A stretch of 47,306 nucleotides of DNA from Candidatus Merdivicinus intestinigallinarum (GTDB lineage Bacteria > Bacillota > Clostridia > Oscillospirales > Ruminococcaceae), in assembly GCA_018713335.1 (NCBI GenBank), contig DVOW01000057.1:1-47306 (forward strand). Direction: 5' to 3'. Below the pieces are notes generated by a model. The model saw nothing but the letters and a program-made list of their open reading frames with translations, searched no databases and was not told where the DNA came from. The position numbers and the translations under genes were made by a program. The stretch's first letter is position 1; every line of letters begins with the position of its first letter. This document shows, one piece after another, positions 8,970-17,823 of this stretch.

Positions 8970-9551
8970 TTACCGGTTCGCGATCACGCGGTCAATGAGC
9001 CCGTATTCCAGGGCCTCCTGAGCAGACATGAAGTTGTCCCGTTCGCAGTCTGCGGCCACGACATCCAGGGGCTTGCCGGTGTTTTCCGCCAAGATCCGGT
9101 TCATCCGTTCCTTGACGCTTTGCAGGCGTTTCAGATGGATGGACATATCGGTGATCTGGCCCTGGGTCCCCGCAGAAGGCTGATGGATCATGATCTCGCT
9201 GTTGGGCAGGGCCAGGCGTTTGCCTTTGGCGCCGCTGGACAGCAGGAACGCGCCCATGGAAGCCGCCATGCCCACACAGATGGTGGAAACATCGCATTTG
9301 ATGAAATTCATGGTATCGTAAATGGCCATGCCAGCCGTTACAGAGCCGCCGGGGCTGTTGATGTACAGGCTGATGTCCTTTTCCGGATCCTGGCTTTCCA
9401 GGTAAAGCAGCTGGGCCACTACCAGGGAAGCGGACGCGTCGGTGACTTCCTCGCACAGCATAATGATCCGGTCATTGAGCAAGCGGGAAAAAATATCATA
9501 GGAACGCTCGCCGCGGCTGGTCTGCTCCACGACCATTGGCACTAAACTCAT
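8970..9551 (-). CDS. clpP: ATP-dependent Clp protease proteolytic subunit ClpP
   Basis: A 193-residue serine peptidase that assembles into the 14-mer degradation chamber partnered by ClpX. The catalytic triad is visible: Ser98 in GMAASMGAF, His123 in [11 protein letters not shown], and an aspartate near 172 in [12 protein letters not shown]. The start at 9551 follows GGAGGG by 8 bases. An upstream in-frame start would add 12 residues not typical of ClpP and lacks an RBS. The 238-bp gap to tig contains a second 8-bp inverted repeat (ACAGCTAT...ATAGCTGT, about 9590-9636) in the clpP leader. No CtsR-box-like heptad repeat was seen. Confidence 0.98.
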   Translation of the reverse strand: MSLVPMVVEQTSRGERSYDIFSRLLNDRIIMLCEEVTDASASLVVAQLLYLESQDPEKDISLYINSPGGSVTAGMAIYDTMNFIKCDVSTICVGMAASMGAFLLSSGAKGKRLALPNSEIMIHQPSAGTQGQITDMSIHLKRLQSVKERMNRILAENTGKPLDVVAADCERDNFMSAQEALEYGLIDRVIANR

Positions 9552-9750
9552 ATCAAAACCCTCCGTTTCAAATCGTTGCAGAAACACAAACAGCTATCGG
9601 ATGACACAAAACCTGTCCCACCCAATAGCTGTGTATGAACTGTTTTTGTGCAGATACCCGGTTTTCAGACAGCATCGGAAAACCGACACAATTTAAGTAT
9701 AGACCTGAAAAATGAACGGAAAACGTCCGGTCTGCAACCTTTTCATGAAT

Positions 9751-9770
9751 TAGGAGGCGGATTTCGCCTC
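9751..9770 (-). terminator. Hairpin downstream of tig, possible partial terminator
   Basis: GGAGGCG-GATTT-CGCCTCC forms a 7-bp stem 20 bases after the tig stop but has no T-run in either direction. It may be a processing or partial termination site between tig and clpP. Confidence 0.35.
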
Positions 9771-9789
9771 CCAAAGGGAAAAGCGGTGA

Positions 9790-11073
9790 TTATTCGCCGG
9801 CAACCGCGCTGTCGCGGATCATGTCGATGGCTTTGTTCACAGCCACGTCTTTGGAAACATCGGCGGCAGGGATCAAGCCTTTCAGGCGCTCCACATCCAT
9901 CTTGTAGCCTTCAGCCAGACGGGAGTACTCTTTCTCCACTTCTTCCTCAGAGGGGGTGATGTTTTCCATCTCCACGATCTTCTCCAGGGCAAGACGGATC
10001 TTCACCTGGCGCTGCGCCTGGGCCTCGAAGGTCTTGCGGAAGGAGCTGCGGTTCATGCCGGTGTACTGGAGGTACAGATCCAGGCTCATGCCCTGGGACT
10101 GGAGGCGGTACTCGAAGTCGCGGATCATTTCGTCGATGCGGACTTCGTACATCTCGGTGGGGATCTCGCCCTCCATGTTCTCGATGACGGTGTCGATGAG
10201 CTTGTTCTCAAACTCGGTGGAAGCGGCGCGCTCGTTGGCGTCTTCCAGCTTCTTGCGGATGTCGGCTTTCAGCTCGTCCAGAGTGTCGAACTCGCTGGCG
10301 TCCTTGGCGAACTCGTCGTCAGCCTCAGGCAGCTCCTTGGCGGTGATTTCGTGGAGCTTGATTTTGAAGACAGCGGGTTTGCCCTTCAGGTTCTCCGCAT
10401 GGTATTCCTCGGGGAAGGTCACATTGACGTCGAACTCGTCGCCAGTGCTGTGGCCCACAACCTGATCCTCGAAGCCGGGGATGAACTGGCCGGAGCCAAG
10501 GGTCAGGGAGAATTTCTCCGCTTTGCCGCCGTCGAAAGCAACGCCGTCTACGAAGCCCTCGAAGTCGATGACAACAGTGTCGCCGTTGGCAGCAGCCCGG
10601 TCCTCCACGGTGATGGTCCGGGAGTTGCGGTCGCGCATCCGGTCGATCTCAGCGTTGACGTCCTCGTCGGTGACAGCCTTCACTTCTTTGGCAGCCTTGA
10701 TGCCTTTGTAATCTTTCACGGTCACTTCGGGCTTCACGGTGCAGACAGCCTTGAAGGTCACGCCGTTTTCCTTGGAAATGTCCGCAACGTCCACTTCGGG
10801 AGGGCAGACGATCTCCAGGCCGGACTCGGTGACGGCTTCCTGGATGGCGGTGGGGTAAATGTCGTTGACAGCTTCTTCATAGAAAAAGCCTTCGCCGTAG
10901 AGCTTCTCAATGGTTTTGCGGGGAGCTTTGCCCTTGCGGAAGCCGGGGATCTCGATCTTTTTGACCCGTCTTAAGTAAACCTTCTGGCAGGCCTTTTCAA
11001 AGTCCTCAGCGGAAACCTTGATTTCCAGCTCATACTTATTGGTGGCGGTATTGGTTTTGGATACTAAGCTCAT
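9790..11073 (-). CDS. tig: Trigger factor, ribosome-associated chaperone and prolyl isomerase
   Basis: 427 residues, standard for trigger factor, which binds ribosomal protein L23 at the exit tunnel and shields nascent chains. The N-terminal ribosome-docking signature is IEIPGFRKGKAPRKTIEKLYG (about 41-61). The central FKBP-type PPIase domain spans about 150-245 (GDTVVIDFEGFVDGVAFDGG, GSGQFIPGFEDQVVG). The C-terminal helical arms, rich in charged residues, run to the end. AGGAGGAAGTTAC precedes the ATG. It is first in tig-clpP-clpX, with an extended -10 promoter about 95 bases upstream. Confidence 0.97.
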   Translation of the reverse strand: MSLVSKTNTATNKYELEIKVSAEDFEKACQKVYLRRVKKIEIPGFRKGKAPRKTIEKLYGEGFFYEEAVNDIYPTAIQEAVTESGLEIVCPPEVDVADISKENGVTFKAVCTVKPEVTVKDYKGIKAAKEVKAVTDEDVNAEIDRMRDRNSRTITVEDRAAANGDTVVIDFEGFVDGVAFDGGKAEKFSLTLGSGQFIPGFEDQVVGHSTGDEFDVNVTFPEEYHAENLKGKPAVFKIKLHEITAKELPEADDEFAKDASEFDTLDELKADIRKKLEDANERAASTEFENKLIDTVIENMEGEIPTEMYEVRIDEMIRDFEYRLQSQGMSLDLYLQYTGMNRSSFRKTFEAQAQRQVKIRLALEKIVEMENITPSEEEVEKEYSRLAEGYKMDVERLKGLIPAADVSKDVAVNKAIDMIRDSAVAGE

Positions 11074-11168
11074 GTAACTTCCTCCTGTTATTGTTTCCGG
11101 CGCTTCTGGCGCACAGTCATATTTCTCTCCAATAGAAAAAGGCCGAAAACTTCTTTTCAGACTAATTC

Positions 11169-11174
11169 ATTATA
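11169..11174 (-). promoter_or_regulatory. Extended -10 promoter for tig
   Basis: On the minus strand TGC-TATAAT gives a perfect extended -10. No good -35 hexamer is seen at 16-18 bases, as is common with extended -10 elements. Confidence 0.5.
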
Positions 11175-11231
11175 GCACAAACCGGATGAATATGCTAGAA
11201 TAAAAACGAGTTTTTCACTTTTTCCTGTGTT

Positions 11232-11909
11232 TTAGCCGATTTTTATGGGGTTAAATTGGATATAATCACAAGAAATCAGTCGAAAATCGATGCCGATCCG
11301 TTCGCCGTTGATGGCGTAACCGGATGAATAGCCGTGGATATGGCCATAATAGACCTGTTTGACATCGTATTCGTGGAGCACTTCCAAAATTTCGTAGCAT
11401 TCCCCGCCGCCGTAAATTGGCGGGTAATGGAGGAAAACCACAGGCGGTTTCCCCAGCTTTTTCCCGGCTTCCAAAGAAAGCCGCAGCCGGCCGCACTCCC
11501 GCAGCAGCACCTTTTTGTCGGCCTGGTCGTTCATCCAGCCCCGGGTGCCGCAGATGGCGTAATCCCCATATTCGTAAGCGTTGTTAAATAAAATTTTCAA
11601 AGTGGAAAAGCCGTTTTCCGCGAAAAATTTTTCCACCTTGGTTTTGGTGGAAAACCAAAGGTCGTGGTTCCCCTTCAAAAGGAGCTTGGTGCCGGGCAGG
11701 CTGTCCAAGAAGGCAAAATCCGCAAGGCTTTCAGAAATGTCCAGCCCCCAGGAAATATCCCCGGCAATGACCACCGTATCCTCGGGACGGACTTCCCGTT
11801 TCCAGTTTTCGGCGAGCCGTTCCACATAATTCTCCCAGCCCGGGAACACGTCCATGGGCTTGTCCACCCCCAGGGAAAGATGCAGGTCCGCGATTGCAAA
11901 TAAACTCAT
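11232..11909 (-). CDS. Calcineurin-like metallophosphoesterase
   Basis: 225 residues with the full set of binuclear metal motifs: DLHLSLG (residues 8-14), GDISWG near 50, GNHDLWFS near 79, the single histidine in VVFLHYPP near 160, and YGHIHGYS near 192. The family hydrolyses phosphomono- or diesters in the cytosol; this size and the GTRGW segment resemble the YpbG/YkuE-like stand-alone enzymes, but no substrate can be read from sequence. The ATG lies 5-6 bases after AAAAGGAA. It is divergent from the DUF1540 gene across 160 bp containing a long imperfect hairpin. Confidence 0.9.
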   Translation of the reverse strand: MSLFAIADLHLSLGVDKPMDVFPGWENYVERLAENWKREVRPEDTVVIAGDISWGLDISESLADFAFLDSLPGTKLLLKGNHDLWFSTKTKVEKFFAENGFSTLKILFNNAYEYGDYAICGTRGWMNDQADKKVLLRECGRLRLSLEAGKKLGKPPVVFLHYPPIYGGGECYEILEVLHEYDVKQVYYGHIHGYSSGYAINGERIGIDFRLISCDYIQFNPIKIG

Positions 11910-11964
11910 AAATAATTCCTTTTCTCATCGAGGGATAATTCAAAGCGTTTCTGGCAAAATAAGA

Positions 11965-12020
11965 GGGAGCCGACCCACTGGGAAAACATCGTTTCCCTTT
12001 TCCCAATGCGTCCGGCTCCC
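11965..12020. repeat. Long interrupted inverted repeat between divergent genes
   Basis: Outer arms GGGAGCCG and CGGCTCCC pair perfectly; an inner pair, CA(C)TGGGAAAA with TTTTCCCA(A)TG, extends the stem. Transcribed rightward it lies in the DUF1540 leader. It has no T-run, so it is more likely an RNA structure or a REP-like element than a terminator. Confidence 0.55.
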
Positions 12021-12069
12021 ATCCATTCTCCAAACACCAAACACGGCAAACGCCAAAGGAGGCATTCCC

Positions 12070-12240
12070 ATGTCTGAACTCGGAAAAAACAAAGAAGCCA
12101 TTTCCTGCGTCGAATGCGACGTAACCAACTGCATCCACAACAACCACCAGAACCACTGCACCGCCCAGAGCATCAAAATCGGCACCCAGTCCGCCTGCAC
12201 CTGTTCTGAAACCGTCTGCCAGAGCTTCCGGGCAAACTAA
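12070..12240 (+). CDS. DUF1540 domain small cysteine-rich protein (56 aa)
   Basis: Fifty-six residues matching DUF1540: ISCVECDVTNCIHNNHQNHC, then the SIKIG strand, then CTCSETVCQSF. The spaced cysteines and one histidine suggest a small metal-binding knuckle; the family is common in spore-forming Firmicutes and its role is not established. AAAGGAGG lies 7 bases before the ATG. The copy is full length for the single-domain version. Confidence 0.88.
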   Translation: MSELGKNKEAISCVECDVTNCIHNNHQNHCTAQSIKIGTQSACTCSETVCQSFRAN

Positions 12241-12413
12241 CGCGCCCCGGCCGGAAAACGGTCCAGAAACCTGTCGGAAGGGGCAGGCAACTGCCCCCGG
12301 ATTCCGATGCCTGGCGGGGGGATTCCCCCACACATTTTGACTTGACATCAGGAAATGCACCATGAAACCAGATTTTCAGGGGATTCCGCGAAAAAGTTGG
12401 GGTCGCGGACCCA

Positions 12414-12440
12414 GCGCAGCCGTCACGGGCTGCGCTTTTT
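12414..12440 (+). terminator. Terminator between DUF1540 gene and thrC
   Basis: GCGCAGCC-GTCACG-GGCTGCGC followed by TTTTT on the plus strand, directly beyond the thrC stop. The T-run favours termination of rightward transcripts; the stem may also cap thrC mRNA. Confidence 0.7.
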
Positions 12441-12442
12441 AC

Positions 12443-13939
12443 TTACAGGCCCAGCTGCCGCCGGACAAGGGCCGCCATTTCCTCCTTGGACACGCTGCCG
12501 GTGAACCGCACCGGCTTCTCCTTTAAGGCCAGGAGGGACGCAGGCGGCTCCATGCCGGAAAGCTCCGCCAGCAGGCCCACCTGGGCGAAAGCATCCTCCG
12601 GCAGGACTTCGTTGGTAATGGCTTTCAGAACGTCGGCGGTGAACTTATAGGGGGAGGCGGTGGAGGCGATGATGGTTTTGGTATCATCCCCGGTATCCTT
12701 CACATAGTCCTCCCAAACCCGGACGGCCACGGCCGTGTGGGTGTCGCAGAGGTAGCCGTATTCCCGGAAAATATCCCCGATGGTTTCAGCGGTTTCCTCA
12801 TCATCGCAGGAGCCGCCGGCAAATTCCGCCTGGAGCTTTTCCAGGACTTCCGCCGGGACCTGGTACTTCCCTTCGGCGGACAGCTTCCCGAACCATTCCC
12901 GGATCTCCCCGTCGTCCCGGCCGGACAGCTCATAAAGCAGCCGTTCCAGGTTGGAGGAAATGAGGATGTCCATAGAGGGGGAGGATGTGGTGAAAAACTC
13001 CCGGTTCCGGTCGTAAACGCCGGTGCTGATAAAATCCGCCAGGACCTTGTTGCGGTTGGAGGCGCAGATGAGCCTGCCGATGGGCAGTCCCATTTTCTTG
13101 GCGTAGTAGGCCGCTAAAATGTTGCCGAAATTGCCGGTGGGCACCGCCACATTGACGGGTTCCCCCAGCTTGATCTCCTCCTGCTCCACCAAAGCGGTGT
13201 AGGCGGCGATATAATAGACGATCTGGGGGACCAGGCGGCCCCAGTTGATGGAGTTTGCCGAGGAGAATTTCCAGCCGTTTTGTTCCAGCTCCGCCAAAAT
13301 TTCCGGGTCGGTGAAGATCTTTTTGACGCCGGTCTGGGCGTCGTCAAAATTGCCCCGGATGGCACAGACGGAAAGGTTCTCCCCTTCCTGGGTGGTCATC
13401 TGGCGCTTCTGCATGGGGCTGACGCCGTCCTCCGGGTAAAAGACCAGCATCCGGGCGCCGGGCACGTCCTTAAAGCCTTCCAGGGCGGCCTTTCCTGTAT
13501 CGCCGGAGGTGGCCACCAGCACCGCGATCTCCTTCCCCGGCTCCGTTTTTTTTGCGGAAACCGTCATGAGATGGGGCAGAAGCTGAAGGGCCATGTCCTT
13601 AAAGGCGCAGGTGGGGCCGTGCCACAGTTCCAACAAGTAGGCTTTCTCCCCTACCTTGGAAATTTCCGCAATATTTTCAGAGTCAAACTTTTCCGGCGCG
13701 TAGGCGCTTTCCACGCACTGGGTCAGTTCCTCCGGGGTAAAATCCGTCAGGAAATCCGAAAGGATGGCCTTGGCCTTTTCCTGGTAGCTTTTCCCCACTA
13801 GGGAAGAAAGGCGTTCCAGGTCCCACTTCGGAAATTCCTCCGGCACGAAAAGCCCGCCTTCGGCAGAAATTCCCTGGGCAATAGCTTTCGCCGCCGTTAC
13901 CCGGCTGGATTTGTCTCGGGTGCTGCTGTACATCATCAT
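12443..13939 (-). CDS. thrC: Threonine synthase
   Basis: 498 residues, the long type of PLP-dependent threonine synthase that converts O-phosphohomoserine to threonine. The N-terminal YSSTRDKS motif is conserved in the family. The PLP lysine is in WHGPTCAFKDMALQLLPHL (about residue 115), and the phosphate-binding ATSGDTGKAALEGF follows near 163. AAGGGGGAG precedes a run of three ATG codons, of which the first is taken. No homoserine dehydrogenase or kinase is adjacent and no T-box leader could be recognised upstream; that region is filled with intergenic repeats. Confidence 0.96.
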   Translation of the reverse strand: MMMYSSTRDKSSRVTAAKAIAQGISAEGGLFVPEEFPKWDLERLSSLVGKSYQEKAKAILSDFLTDFTPEELTQCVESAYAPEKFDSENIAEISKVGEKAYLLELWHGPTCAFKDMALQLLPHLMTVSAKKTEPGKEIAVLVATSGDTGKAALEGFKDVPGARMLVFYPEDGVSPMQKRQMTTQEGENLSVCAIRGNFDDAQTGVKKIFTDPEILAELEQNGWKFSSANSINWGRLVPQIVYYIAAYTALVEQEEIKLGEPVNVAVPTGNFGNILAAYYAKKMGLPIGRLICASNRNKVLADFISTGVYDRNREFFTTSSPSMDILISSNLERLLYELSGRDDGEIREWFGKLSAEGKYQVPAEVLEKLQAEFAGGSCDDEETAETIGDIFREYGYLCDTHTAVAVRVWEDYVKDTGDDTKTIIASTASPYKFTADVLKAITNEVLPEDAFAQVGLLAELSGMEPPASLLALKEKPVRFTGSVSKEEMAALVRRQLGL

Positions 13940-13982
13940 GAATACTCCCCCTTATATTGGAAAAGCCATGGGCGTGGCTGAA

Positions 13983-14360
13983 TGTAGGGGACGAGGCCCA
14001 CATCGTCCCTCGATTCCCCAAAAATGTTTGAAAAGCCGGGCGGATGTGAGCATCCGCCCATACCGGCGAATCGCCGGTGATAATCCGCCGCGGCCGTCCT
14101 GCCATGCGTTAGATTTGTGAACGGTGGAATGAACCGCCGTTTTCGACACAGAATCCCTGCGGTTTTTATGAAATCAAACGATAATAGGATTGTAGGGGCC
14201 GGGTCACCCGGCCCGCCGGATTCCCCAAAATGTTTTTGCATTTTACGCGGGCGGGGAAACCCCGCCCCTACAAACCGTTTTCCGGTTGATTCTTAAAAAC
14301 AATAGAGGATGAAACATATCCATACGGCGAATATTTTCGCCGTTCCAGCGGTCGGATAGG
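13983..14360. repeat. Intergenic palindromic repeat cluster upstream of thrC
   Basis: The 480-bp gap holds the same repeat family as 1124-1687: tgtagggg units at 13983 and 14191, the latter closing with cccctaca near 14272, plus small palindromes such as ggcggatgtgagcatccgcc and ggcgaatattttcgcc. Short ORFs here are repeat translations. No gene is seen. Confidence 0.7.
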
Positions 14361-14423
14361 AACTGAAACGCCGCGTCGTCTTATCAGCCCGGATTCCGGG
14401 CCCGCGGCGAATTAACAGCCCGG

Positions 14424-15329
14424 TTACCGGGCATTTTGCTCAAAGAACCGCTGGGCGTTGCGGAAGGTGATCTTTTCCACAAATTCCGGGTCGAAGTGCT
14501 TGATCAGGTTCTGGTGCCAATCCGGGATCTTGTCGATGCGGTCCAAGCGGGAAGGCATGGCCGCCCCGTCAAAATCGCTGCCCACGGCGATGTTGTCCTC
14601 GCCGCCCAGGGCGATGATCCGCCGGATATGGGCCCGCAGCTCCTGGAAGGTGGTGTCGCTTTCGCCGTTGACAAACACCGGGAAAAAGTTGATGCCGATA
14701 AGCCCGCCCCGGCGGATGATCTCCTGAATCTGCAAATCGTCCAGGTTCCGGCGGTTGGGGCAGATTTCAAAGCAGTTGGAATGGGTGGCAATAAAGGGCC
14801 TCTCCGCCACCTCGCACAAATCCCAGAACCCCAGAGTGTTCAAATGGGAAACGTCGATGATGATCCGGTTCCGTTCCAGCTCTTTCACCGCCTGGCGGCC
14901 GAAATCCGTCAGGCCGATTTCGCTGTGGACGCCTCCGGCCAGCTCATTTTCGCCGTTCCAGACTAAGGAAAAGACCTTGACCCCCATTTGGGCGAATTCC
15001 TCGATCCGTTCCAGCTTGCCGCCCAACGCCGCGCCGTTTTCCACCGTCAGCATGGCGTTGCAGATGCGGTCCTTCACCTGGTTCGGGTCATAGGGGGCAA
15101 TAGAATCGCTCTCCTCCAAAGCCTTTTTGAGGACATCCGCCTGGGCCAGGAATTCCCGGTAGGCTTTGGCCCCCCGGATGTCGTCGCCGATAAACACGGC
15201 GAAGGCCTGCACCCACTGGTCAAAAATCAGCCCGCGCTCCACGGAAACCGCGCCGTCGTTGCAAAGCAGGCTTTCCTTCTGATGGCGGCACCGGCTTAAG
15301 GTGTCGCAGTGCAAATCAAAATGCCGCAT
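14424..15329 (-). CDS. Membrane dipeptidase (peptidase M19, renal dipeptidase family)
   Basis: A 301-residue zinc amidohydrolase-fold dipeptidase. The first metal motif is FDLHCDT (residues 4-10), the bridging glutamate is in AMLTVENGAAL near 107, and the histidines lie in IIIDVSHL near 178 and FIATHSNC near 199. The substrate-binding aspartate region is NIAVGSDFDGA near 250. Despite the family name there is no signal peptide or membrane segment, as in most bacterial members. The start is chosen because GGAGG lies 8 bases upstream. It overlaps the end of the RNase HII-YraN gene by 14 bases and is probably co-transcribed with it. The substrate (Xaa-D-amino acid dipeptides in some relatives) is unknown. 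Confidence 0.93.
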   Translation of the reverse strand: MRHFDLHCDTLSRCRHQKESLLCNDGAVSVERGLIFDQWVQAFAVFIGDDIRGAKAYREFLAQADVLKKALEESDSIAPYDPNQVKDRICNAMLTVENGAALGGKLERIEEFAQMGVKVFSLVWNGENELAGGVHSEIGLTDFGRQAVKELERNRIIIDVSHLNTLGFWDLCEVAERPFIATHSNCFEICPNRRNLDDLQIQEIIRRGGLIGINFFPVFVNGESDTTFQELRAHIRRIIALGGEDNIAVGSDFDGAAMPSRLDRIDKIPDWHQNLIKHFDPEFVEKITFRNAQRFFEQNAR

Positions 15330-16308
15330 AATCCATGCCTCCGTTTCTTTGGTCGGGGACAAAAGCGCCGGGCAGGTGCTCTGCCGACAGGACTTTGCCC
15401 TCCGCCGGGGATAAGGTGACTTCTATGACATCGAACCGGGGCTGAAGCTCCGACGGATGTTCCGAAAGATAAGTAAGGGCGGCCCGGATGATCCGGTTCT
15501 GCTTGGCCGGGGTGACCGCCTCCCGGGGAAGAATCCCGCTGGAAAGACGTGCCTTCACCTCGCAGAAGGCCAGAAAGCCGTCCTTTTGGGCGATCAGGTC
15601 GATTTCCCCGCCGGGACAGCGGTAGTTGCGTTCCAGGATGCGGTATCCGGCCTGTTCCAAAAGCCCCGCCGCCGTGTCCTCCCCCAGCTTCCCGTGGGCC
15701 TGGGCGGTCCCTTCCTTGGCGGCGAAATATTTTTTTAAGAAGGTGAGCCGGTGCACCGGGGACGCGCCGTACTGGTCCAGGCGGGCGTAATGCTCCTTGG
15801 TGCCGTAGCCCTTGTGCTGTTCAAAGGCGTACTGAGGGTAGGCTTTGGCCAGCTCCTCCATGCTCCGGTCCCGGGCCACTTTGGCCAGAATGGAGGCCGC
15901 CGCGATGGAAGCGGAGGTGCCGTCCCCCTTCACCACCAGCCGGGAAGGAACAGACAGCCCCGGGTTCCGGTTGCCGTCCACCAAAGCGAAGGCGGGCTTT
16001 ACCTTCAGGCCGTCCACCGCCCGGTTCATGGCTAAAAATGTGGCCTGCAAAATATTCAGCCGGTCGATTTCCTCCACTGTGGCGGAAGCGATGCTGGCGG
16101 CCACGGCCTTTTCCAGGATCACGTCAAAGAGGGCCTCCCGCTTTTTTGGGGACAGCTTTTTGGAGTCGTTGATGCCTGGGATTTCCTCATCCAAGGGCAG
16201 GATCACCGCCGCGGCGTAAACATCCCCGGCCAAAGGGCCCCGGCCCGCTTCGTCCACTCCGCAGAAAACCGGGATGCCAAGGGAACGGTCATATTCGTAA
16301 AGGGTCAT
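15316..16308 (-). CDS. rnhB: Ribonuclease HII fused to YraN (UPF0102) endonuclease-like domain
   Basis: A single 330-residue ORF. Residues 1-203 are RNase HII, which cleaves RNA in RNA-DNA hybrids: GVDEAGRGPLAG with catalytic Asp19-Glu20, the SKKLSPKKRE segment, and LVDGN and SILAKVARD later. From about residue 208 it continues without a stop into a YraN/UPF0102 domain (GKLGEDTAAGLLEQAGYRIL, then GGEIDLIAQKDGFLAFCEVKAR), which has the PD-(D/E)xK nuclease signature E-x-D...E-x-K. In many bacteria rnhB and yraN are adjacent separate genes; here they are one polypeptide. The ATG overlaps the rbgA stop by 4 bases, implying translational coupling. Confidence 0.95.
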   Translation of the reverse strand: MTLYEYDRSLGIPVFCGVDEAGRGPLAGDVYAAAVILPLDEEIPGINDSKKLSPKKREALFDVILEKAVAASIASATVEEIDRLNILQATFLAMNRAVDGLKVKPAFALVDGNRNPGLSVPSRLVVKGDGTSASIAAASILAKVARDRSMEELAKAYPQYAFEQHKGYGTKEHYARLDQYGASPVHRLTFLKKYFAAKEGTAQAHGKLGEDTAAGLLEQAGYRILERNYRCPGGEIDLIAQKDGFLAFCEVKARLSSGILPREAVTPAKQNRIIRAALTYLSEHPSELQPRFDVIEVTLSPAEGKVLSAEHLPGAFVPDQRNGGMDYAAF

Positions 16309-17186
16309 GCCGTTCCCTCCTTTTTAGGCGGGGCCTCCAGGGAAAGCCGCCCCAGCTTGCCGCCCCGGTATTCATCCAAGATCATGGCGGCGGCCCGGAG
16401 GGTGTCCACTTCCCCGCCGCTGATAAGCATCCCCCGCCTTCTGCCCACAAGCTCCAGCAGCTCGTATTCTTCCCGGCCCTCCAAATCCTCGGGGTTCAGC
16501 TTGAACCGGGCAAGCAATGCGGGATATTCCTCTTTAAGCCAGCCCAGGAGCCGCATGGCCAGCAGTTCCACATCCAGAATCTGATCCTTGACAGCGCCGG
16601 TAAAGGCCAGCTTTTCCCCAACAGCCGGGTCCTCGAACTTGGGCCACAAAACGCCGGGGGTGTCCATTAAGTCCACGTCCTTCGCCACGGCGATCCACTG
16701 TTTATCCACCGTGACGCCGGGCCGGTCCTCCACCTTGGCCCGCTTTTCCTTGGCCACCCGGTTGATAAAGGAGGATTTGCCCACGTTGGGGATACCCACG
16801 ATCATCATCCGGATGGGCCGCCCCACCATGCCCTTGGCCTGGCGCTTTTCGGTAATATCGGCGAGGATTTCCCGGACAGCGGGCAAAAACTGGTTGATCC
16901 CCTTGCCGCTGCGGGCGTCCACAGCGATGGCCGGGATGCCCTGTTCCCGGTAATAGCGGAGCCACCGGGCGGTCAATTCCGGGTCGGCGGCGTCGCTTTT
17001 ATTGAGGATCAGCAGCCGCCGCTTCTCCCCCACCCATTTATTCAGCTCCGGGTTGCGGGAGCTTTGAGGGATCCGGGCGTCTGTCAATTCCACCACCAGA
17101 TCCACCAGCTTCACCTGGTCCTGGATCAAGCGGCGGGTTTTGGCCATATGGCCGGGAAACCATTGAATGTTGGGTGTCTGTGCCAT
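16305..17186 (-). CDS. rbgA: Ribosome biogenesis GTPase RbgA (YlqF)
   Basis: A 293-residue circularly permuted GTPase needed for late 50S subunit assembly. The characteristic start IQWFPGHMAKTRR is present. The G4 motif LNKSD comes first (about 60-64), followed by G1 GIPNVGKSSF near 130, G2 at GVT and G3 DTPGVLWP near 176. The C-terminal ANTAR-like helical domain completes the normal length. It lies between lepB and rnhB, an order conserved with rplS upstream in many Firmicutes, and overlaps rnhB by the ATGA junction. Confidence 0.97.
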   Translation of the reverse strand: MAQTPNIQWFPGHMAKTRRLIQDQVKLVDLVVELTDARIPQSSRNPELNKWVGEKRRLLILNKSDAADPELTARWLRYYREQGIPAIAVDARSGKGINQFLPAVREILADITEKRQAKGMVGRPIRMMIVGIPNVGKSSFINRVAKEKRAKVEDRPGVTVDKQWIAVAKDVDLMDTPGVLWPKFEDPAVGEKLAFTGAVKDQILDVELLAMRLLGWLKEEYPALLARFKLNPEDLEGREEYELLELVGRRRGMLISGGEVDTLRAAAMILDEYRGGKLGRLSLEAPPKKEGTA

Positions 17187-17200
17187 AGCTCCTCCTATCC

Positions 17201-17785
17201 TCAGTGAACGGTCCCGATTTTATCCAGGGGCAGCAGCCGGAAAATCACCCGGCCCAAAATCTCGTCTTCATCCACAAACCCCACCTCCGAAAAGCGGCTG
17301 TCTGTGGAATGGTTGCGGTTGTCCCCCATGACGAACACCGTGCCTTCCGGAACAGTCACGGGGTAGTCCATATCCCCGTAATGGTCCTCATCGATCAGCT
17401 CGGCAATATAGGGCTCAGAAAGAACCTTCCCGTCCACCAGCACCTCGCCGTTTTCATTGATATCCACCGTCTGGCCGGGCAGGGCGACAATCCGCTTGAT
17501 TAACGCCTCGTCCAGGCCGGTTTTATCCGATAAAACCACGATATCCCCGGTTTCGGGGGTGTAAAACAAGTCGGAAATCACCAGCCGGTCCTGATTTTCC
17601 AAGGTCGGCGCCATGGAGGACCCTTTGACTGTGACCACCTGGATAATAAAGTTAAAGACAATAAAGACAATGACTGCGGCAAAGAAGATAGCTTTCGCCC
17701 ATTCCCACAGCTCCTTTTTCAGGTTGAAAGGCTCCTTTGCCGTCTCCTCTGCCTGGGTGTCGGAAACCTGCTCCAATTCTGCCAT
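17201..17785 (-). CDS. lepB: Signal peptidase I (first of two, proximal to rbgA)
   Basis: A 194-residue type I signal peptidase that cleaves signal peptides of exported proteins on the outer face of the membrane. One transmembrane helix (about 30-50, AIFFAAVIVFIVFNFIIQVV) precedes the catalytic serine in VKGSSMAPTL. The general-base lysine is in EALIKRIVALPGQ; the conserved box E is VFVMGDNRNHSTDSR. It is 40 bases after a second, diverged lepB, so the two are a tandem pair in the rplS-lepB-lepB-rbgA-rnhB operon. Confidence 0.95.
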   Translation of the reverse strand: MAELEQVSDTQAEETAKEPFNLKKELWEWAKAIFFAAVIVFIVFNFIIQVVTVKGSSMAPTLENQDRLVISDLFYTPETGDIVVLSDKTGLDEALIKRIVALPGQTVDINENGEVLVDGKVLSEPYIAELIDEDHYGDMDYPVTVPEGTVFVMGDNRNHSTDSRFSEVGFVDEDEILGRVIFRLLPLDKIGTVH

Positions 17786-17823
17786 AAACGCGATTCTCCT
17801 TTATATAATGAATAGTGACGCCT

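Noticed and set aside
13940-14423. Possible T-box or other amino-acid leader upstream of thrC
   Set aside because: No T-box core sequence, specifier stem or terminator pair could be found; the region is filled by intergenic repeats.
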